Source: Xanthobacteraceae bacterium (lineage in GTDB: Bacteria; Pseudomonadota; Alphaproteobacteria; Rhizobiales; Xanthobacteraceae). From it: DNA of 53,708 nt. The first letter of the stretch is position 1; every line of letters begins with the position of its first letter. The notes under the pieces were generated by a model. That model did not search any database. It had not been told where the DNA came from and saw nothing but the letters and a program-made list of their open reading frames with translations. Made by a program: the position numbers and the translations under genes. Shown piece after piece: positions 50,095 through 53,708 of the stretch. Location: NCBI GenBank assembly GCA_030037895.1, contig JASHPW010000033.1:1-53708 (forward strand). The letters run 5' to 3'.

Positions 50095-50160
50095 GGAGGA
50101 CAGACGACAGATACGCGGCTATGCTCTCGTCCGCCCTCCATCGTCTGTCGTCCGTCCTCC
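50095..50160. repeat. palindromic element, intergenic copy
   Basis: GGAGGACAGACGACAG at 50095-50110 and a reverse complement (one mismatch) at 50145-50160. It shares GGAGGACGGA with the element inside rdgB and sits just before the FMN reductase start. Confidence 0.7.
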
Positions 50161-50164
50161 GACC

Positions 50165-50758
50165 ATGCCCGCTCCGAAAATCCTGGTCATCGCCGGCTCG
50201 CTGCGTTCGGGTTCGCACAATGCGCGGCTCGCCGCGCTCGCGGCCAAGGAGCTTGCGCTCGCCGAGGCCGACGTGACGCGTATCTCGCTCCTTGATTATC
50301 CGCTGCCGATCTACGACGCCGACTTCGCCGCCGATGCCGGAATGCCGCGGCCGGCGGTGCAGCTCAAGCACATGCTGGAGGCGCATCGGGGCGTATTCAT
50401 CGCCAGCCCCGAATACAGCGCCTCGGTGACGCCACTCCTCAAGAACAGCATCGATTGGATTTCGCGCGTGCGCGAGCATGGCGAGCCGAGCTACGCCGCC
50501 TTCAAAGGCCGCGTCTTTGCCCTCGGCTCGGCCTCGCCCAGCTCGGCCGGCGGCGTGCGCTCGCTGATCGCGCTGCGGCAGATTCTGGAACTCGGCTGCG
50601 GCGCGCTGGTGCTGCCGGAGCAGATCACGGTCGGCCGTGCCGACCAGGCCTTCGACGAGATGGACAACCTCAAGGACGAGAAACTCGCCGCGGCATTGAA
50701 GGTGCTCGCCCGCCGCCTCGTCGAGATGGCGGCGATGATGGCCGGGGGAGCGGAATGA
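50165..50758 (+). CDS. NADPH-dependent FMN reductase
   Basis: A 197-residue flavodoxin-like protein. [21 protein letters not shown] is the phosphate-binding loop for [26 protein letters not shown] is the family signature, and [16 protein letters not shown] follows. It reduces flavins, quinones or azo compounds; substrate is unknown. The pyrF start overlaps its stop by 4 bases. Confidence 0.9.
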   Translation: MPAPKILVIAGSLRSGSHNARLAALAAKELALAEADVTRISLLDYPLPIYDADFAADAGMPRPAVQLKHMLEAHRGVFIASPEYSASVTPLLKNSIDWISRVREHGEPSYAAFKGRVFALGSASPSSAGGVRSLIALRQILELGCGALVLPEQITVGRADQAFDEMDNLKDEKLAAALKVLARRLVEMAAMMAGGAE

Positions 50759-51477
50759 CGGAGGATGCGGCGGTGGCGATTGAGCCGCGCGAGCGCCTGA
50801 TCGTCGCGCTCGATTTGTCCTCGGTCGAGGCGGCGCGGGCCATGGTGGCGCGCCTCGGCGAGTCGGTGTCGTTCTACAAGATCGGCTATCAGCTCGCCCT
50901 TGACGGCGGGCTCGATTATGCGCGCACATTGATCGGCGCCGGCAAGCGCGTCTTTCTCGACCTCAAGCTTCACGACATCGGCAACACGGTGGCGCAGGGC
51001 GTGAAAGGCGCGGCTCGGCTCGGCGCCACGTTCCTCACCGTGCATGGCTATCCGCGGACTATGCAGGCCGCGGTCGAGGCGCGCGAGGCGCCGTTGCGCA
51101 TTCTCGCGGTCACGGTGCTGACCTCCTATGATGACGGCGACCTCGCCGCCGCCGGCTACGATTGCACCGTGCGCGCTCTCGCCGCCAGGCGCGCCGCGCA
51201 GGCGCGTGCCGTCGGCGTCGATGGCGTGGTTTGCTCGGCCGAGGAAGCGGCGGATTTGCGCGCGATCGTCGGCACCGGAATGATACTGGTGACGCCGGGC
51301 ATTCGGCCGGCCGGCGCCGAACGCGGCGATCAGAAGCGGATCATGACGCCGGCCGCGGCCGCCGCCGCCGGCGCCGATTATCTCGTGGTCGGCCGGCCGG
51401 TCATCGAAGCGGCCGATCCCAGGGCGGCGGCGCAGGCGATCATCGGCGACATTGCGCAGCAATCGGCAAAGGAGTGA
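50755..51477 (+). CDS. pyrF: orotidine 5'-phosphate decarboxylase
   Basis: A 240-residue TIM barrel completing UMP synthesis. [50 protein letters not shown] (catalytic D-K-D) and [17 protein letters not shown] (phosphate loop) are intact. Confidence 0.97.
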   Translation: MTEDAAVAIEPRERLIVALDLSSVEAARAMVARLGESVSFYKIGYQLALDGGLDYARTLIGAGKRVFLDLKLHDIGNTVAQGVKGAARLGATFLTVHGYPRTMQAAVEAREAPLRILAVTVLTSYDDGDLAAAGYDCTVRALAARRAAQARAVGVDGVVCSAEEAADLRAIVGTGMILVTPGIRPAGAERGDQKRIMTPAAAAAAGADYLVVGRPVIEAADPRAAAQAIIGDIAQQSAKE

Positions 51478-51483
51478 AACGGC

Positions 51484-51786
51484 ATGGCCAAGGGTTACTG
51501 GATCGTGCATCTCGATGTGCACAACCAAGAGGGTTACAAGGCCTATGTCGCTGCCAATGCCGCCATCTTCCGCAAATTCGGTGCCCGTTTCGTCGTGCGG
51601 GTTGGCCAATTCGAATGCGTCGAAGGCGCGACACGTTCGCGGCAAGTCGTGATCGAGTTTCCCGATTACGCCACAGCGCTCGCCTGCTACCGCTCGCCCG
51701 AATACCAGGCCAACATCAAGGTCCGGCAGCCGTATTCGAGCGCCGATTTCATTATCGTCGAGGGCTATGACGGCCCGCAGCCATAG
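51484..51786 (+). CDS. DUF1330 protein
   Basis: A 100-residue ferredoxin-like alpha/beta-barrel protein: AKGYWIVHLDVHNQEGYKAYVAANAAIF and VVIEFPDYATALACYRSPEYQ. DUF1330 has no proven activity; it follows pyrF by 6 bases and probably shares its transcript. Confidence 0.92.
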   Translation: MAKGYWIVHLDVHNQEGYKAYVAANAAIFRKFGARFVVRVGQFECVEGATRSRQVVIEFPDYATALACYRSPEYQANIKVRQPYSSADFIIVEGYDGPQP

Positions 51787-51879
51787 CTCCTTTTTTGTCG
51801 TCCCGCCGACCCGAAGGAAAGCGGTTGATTTGCCGCGCCGCGGCCGCCCGGCTATATCCGCGCAACCGGAGGCGGGCCG

Positions 51880-52707
51880 ATGGCGGCGGCAAATTCTGAT
51901 ATGCGACTGGTGGTCGCCGGCGCCGGCGGGCGCATGGGGCGCGCGCTCGTGCATGCCATGGCGGCGACCAGGGGCGTGAGGCTTGCCGGCGCGGTCGAGG
52001 CTTTGGATTCCGCCGTGATCGGCCGCGATGCCGGCGAGCTTGCCGGCCTCGGGCGAAACGGCGTCGAAGTCGTCAGCGACGTGGCGCCGCTGCTCAAGCA
52101 GGCCGACGGGTTGATCGAGTTCACGCTTCCTGCCGTTACGCCGGCATTGGCGGAACTCACGGCCGCCGCCGGCATCGTGCACGTCATCGGCACTACCGGC
52201 CACTCGGCTGAAGAGGAAGCGGTCATCGCCAAGGCGGCCAACCGTGCGCGCATCGTCAAATCCGGCAATATGAGCCTCGGCGTCAATCTCCTCGCTGCCT
52301 TGGTCAAGCGTGCGGCGCGGACGCTCGGCGATGATTACGACGTTGAAATTCTGGAAATGCATCACAACAAAAAGATCGACGCGCCTTCCGGTACCGCGCT
52401 GATGCTCGGCCGCGCGGCGGCGGCGGGCCGCGGCATCGACCTCGACCGGTACGCGGTGCGCGGGCGCGACGGCATGACGGGGCCGCGTCGCGCCGGCGAT
52501 ATCGGCTTCGCGGCGCTGCGCGGCGGCACCGTGGTCGGCGAACACAGCGTGATCTTCGCCGGCCCGGCCGAGCGCATCGAGCTGACGCACCGCGCCGAAG
52601 ACCGCATGATCTTCGCCCGCGGCGCGCTGCGCGCGGCCCTGTGGGCACGCGGCAAGAAGCCGGGGCTTTATTCGATGGCCGACGTGCTCGGGCTCGCGGA
52701 TATCTGA
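51880..52707 (+). CDS. dapB: 4-hydroxy-tetrahydrodipicolinate reductase
   Basis: A 275-residue NAD(P)H-dependent enzyme of lysine/diaminopimelate synthesis. [20 protein letters not shown] binds the cofactor, [12 protein letters not shown] is next, and [22 protein letters not shown] carries the catalytic His and Lys. ATG 51880 or 51901 could start it. Confidence 0.97.
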   Translation: MAAANSDMRLVVAGAGGRMGRALVHAMAATRGVRLAGAVEALDSAVIGRDAGELAGLGRNGVEVVSDVAPLLKQADGLIEFTLPAVTPALAELTAAAGIVHVIGTTGHSAEEEAVIAKAANRARIVKSGNMSLGVNLLAALVKRAARTLGDDYDVEILEMHHNKKIDAPSGTALMLGRAAAAGRGIDLDRYAVRGRDGMTGPRRAGDIGFAALRGGTVVGEHSVIFAGPAERIELTHRAEDRMIFARGALRAALWARGKKPGLYSMADVLGLADI

Positions 52708-52740
52708 GCGGCTTCGCACGGATCGAGGAAAGGAGGGCGA

Positions 52741-53364
52741 ATGGGCGACCGCATTCTCGTGCTCGTGCGCCATGGCGAGAGCGAATGGAACAAAAAGAAC
52801 CTGTTCACCGGCTGGCGCGATGTCGATCTCACCGAGACGGGGATCGCGGAGGCGCGTGCGGCCGGGCACGGGCTCGCGGCGCAAGGCTTCCGCTTCGATG
52901 TCGGCTTCACCTCGGCGCTTATTCGCGCCCAACGCTCGCTCGACCTGATGCTCGAAGAGTTGGGGCAGAAAGGCGTTCCCGTGTTCAAGAACCGGGCGCT
53001 CAACGAGCGCGATTACGGCGACCTCACCGGCCTCAACAAGGACGATGCGCGCACCAAGTGGAGCGCCGAGCAGGTGCGGACCTGGCGGCGCTCCTACGAT
53101 GTCGCGCCGCCCGGCGGCGAGAGCCTTAAGGATACCGCGGCGCGGGCGTTGCCCTATTACATCCAGGACATCCTGCCGCGCGTGTTGCGCTGCGACGACG
53201 TGCTCGTCTCCGCCCACGGCAATTCGCTGCGCGCGCTGGTCATGGTGCTCGAACGCCTGTCGCCGGAGGAGATCGTCGCGCGCGAGATCGCGACCGGCGT
53301 GGCCCTCATTTACCGGCTCAACGCCGACTCGACCGTGGCGGAGAAGCGCGAGCTCGCGGCGTAG
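52741..53364 (+). CDS. gpmA: 2,3-bisphosphoglycerate-dependent phosphoglycerate mutase
   Basis: A 207-residue glycolytic enzyme. [21 protein letters not shown] contains the phospho-His, and [20 protein letters not shown] and [23 protein letters not shown] the second His. It follows dapB by 33 bases with AGGAGGGCG before the ATG. Confidence 0.97.
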   Translation: MGDRILVLVRHGESEWNKKNLFTGWRDVDLTETGIAEARAAGHGLAAQGFRFDVGFTSALIRAQRSLDLMLEELGQKGVPVFKNRALNERDYGDLTGLNKDDARTKWSAEQVRTWRRSYDVAPPGGESLKDTAARALPYYIQDILPRVLRCDDVLVSAHGNSLRALVMVLERLSPEEIVAREIATGVALIYRLNADSTVAEKRELAA

Positions 53365-53381
53365 CGGTTATCGCCACGCTC

Positions 53382-53508
53382 AGAGCATGATCCGGAAAAA
53401 GCCTGCCCCGGACGTGATCCGGGGTGGAAACCGGTTTTCCGAAAAGATCATGCTCCACCAAGAAGCTGGAGCGGGATGACGACTCGAAGAGAAGTCACCC
53501 CGCTCTAT
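53382..53508 (+). repeat. dispersed palindromic repeat, copy E (full length)
   Basis: Bounded by AGAGCATGATCC and CCGCTCTA, nearly the reverse complement of copy D. Its end supplies the TAG stop of the partial gene to the right (53506-53508). Confidence 0.9.
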
Positions 53509-53708
53509 GCGGCGGCGGCAACCCGCCCCGCCTCCCAGCCGAGCATGGCGTGCTTGCGGGTCATGCCCCAATGGTAGCCGGTCAGTTCGCCGGATTTGCC
53601 GATGACGCGATGGCAGGGCACCACGAAGGCGACCGGGTTTTTGCCGACCGCGGCGCCGACCGCGCGGCTGGCGGCCGGCGTGCAGACCTTGTTGGCGACA
53701 GCCGAATA
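53506..53708 (-). CDS. ogt: O6-alkylguanine-DNA methyltransferase, partial
   Basis: Only the last 66 codons are in the window: CTPAASRAVGAAVGKNPVAF then VVPCHRVIGKSGELTGYHWG with the alkyl-acceptor Cys in PCHR. The rest is beyond the end. It could be an Ogt/MGMT or the C-terminal part of Ada. The stop comes from the flanking repeat. Confidence 0.93.

Noticed and set aside
50491-53217. A 908-codon minus-strand open frame opposite pyrF, DUF1330, dapB and gpmA
   Set aside because: Antisense shadow at high GC; all four plus-strand genes are well-conserved enzymes and the antisense product resembles no protein.

Overview
This window is a high-GC alphaproteobacterial chromosome segment, most likely Rhizobiales/Hyphomicrobiales near the Bradyrhizobium-Xanthobacteraceae group. 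The evidence is the gene order (hemE-hemJ-rho; ppsR-maf-coaE-dnaQ/secB; Tim44-like-mltA-smr-hslUV-hisB-DUF2628-hisHAFE-coaA; hrcA-grpE; dnaK-dnaJ; a PmtA-type phospholipid methyltransferase) and an alphaproteobacterial sigma-32 promoter before dnaK. Most of it is ordinary core genome with short spacers and many 4-bp start/stop overlaps.

Layout. 1-2.4 kb: a DUF255 thioredoxin-like protein and a small secreted Cys-rich protein. 2.4-5 kb: rho, whose last 354 bp occur a second time downstream, with a DUF433/DUF5615 (VapBC-like) module between the two copies. 5-6.7 kb: heme genes hemJ and hemE. 7-10.3 kb: ppsR, maf, coaE, dnaQ and convergent secB. 10.5-15.4 kb: Tim44-like, mltA, smr, hslU, hslV. 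15.5-20.3 kb: histidine operon and coaA. 20.3-23.4 kb: a hybrid histidine kinase and folE.

23.5-31.7 kb is the accessory region. The comM ATPase gene is split by a 3.75-kb IS1595-family transposon (about 24150-27903) carrying a BglII-type restriction endonuclease, an MT-A70 DNA methyltransferase, a small HTH-like protein (DUF6471), a transposase with its companion ORF, a ribbon-helix-helix-like protein with an operator-like array, and a highly structured non-coding segment. About 1 kb further on, a second, different IS1595-family transposon (28873-31670, 8-bp target duplication) carries a tRNA-His-like gene, a candidate BECR-fold ribonuclease, an RHH-like regulator and small ORFs. Both are IS-sized cargo transposons, and they are the most interesting part of the window.

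31.7-53.7 kb returns to core genes: gshB, yraN, rsmI, an LpoA-like lipoprotein, hemW, rdgB, rph, hrcA, grpE, an exported protein with a tiny membrane protein, alkB, a polyprenyl-linked sugar cassette (GT87, FAD enzyme, GtrA), dnaK, dnaJ, pmtA, an FMN reductase, pyrF, a DUF1330 protein, dapB, gpmA and a partial O6-alkylguanine-DNA methyltransferase gene cut by the window edge. Two families of short palindromic repeats are scattered through the core. One family repeatedly supplies the TAG stop codon of the gene next to it, and the other forms the N-terminal extension of rdgB.
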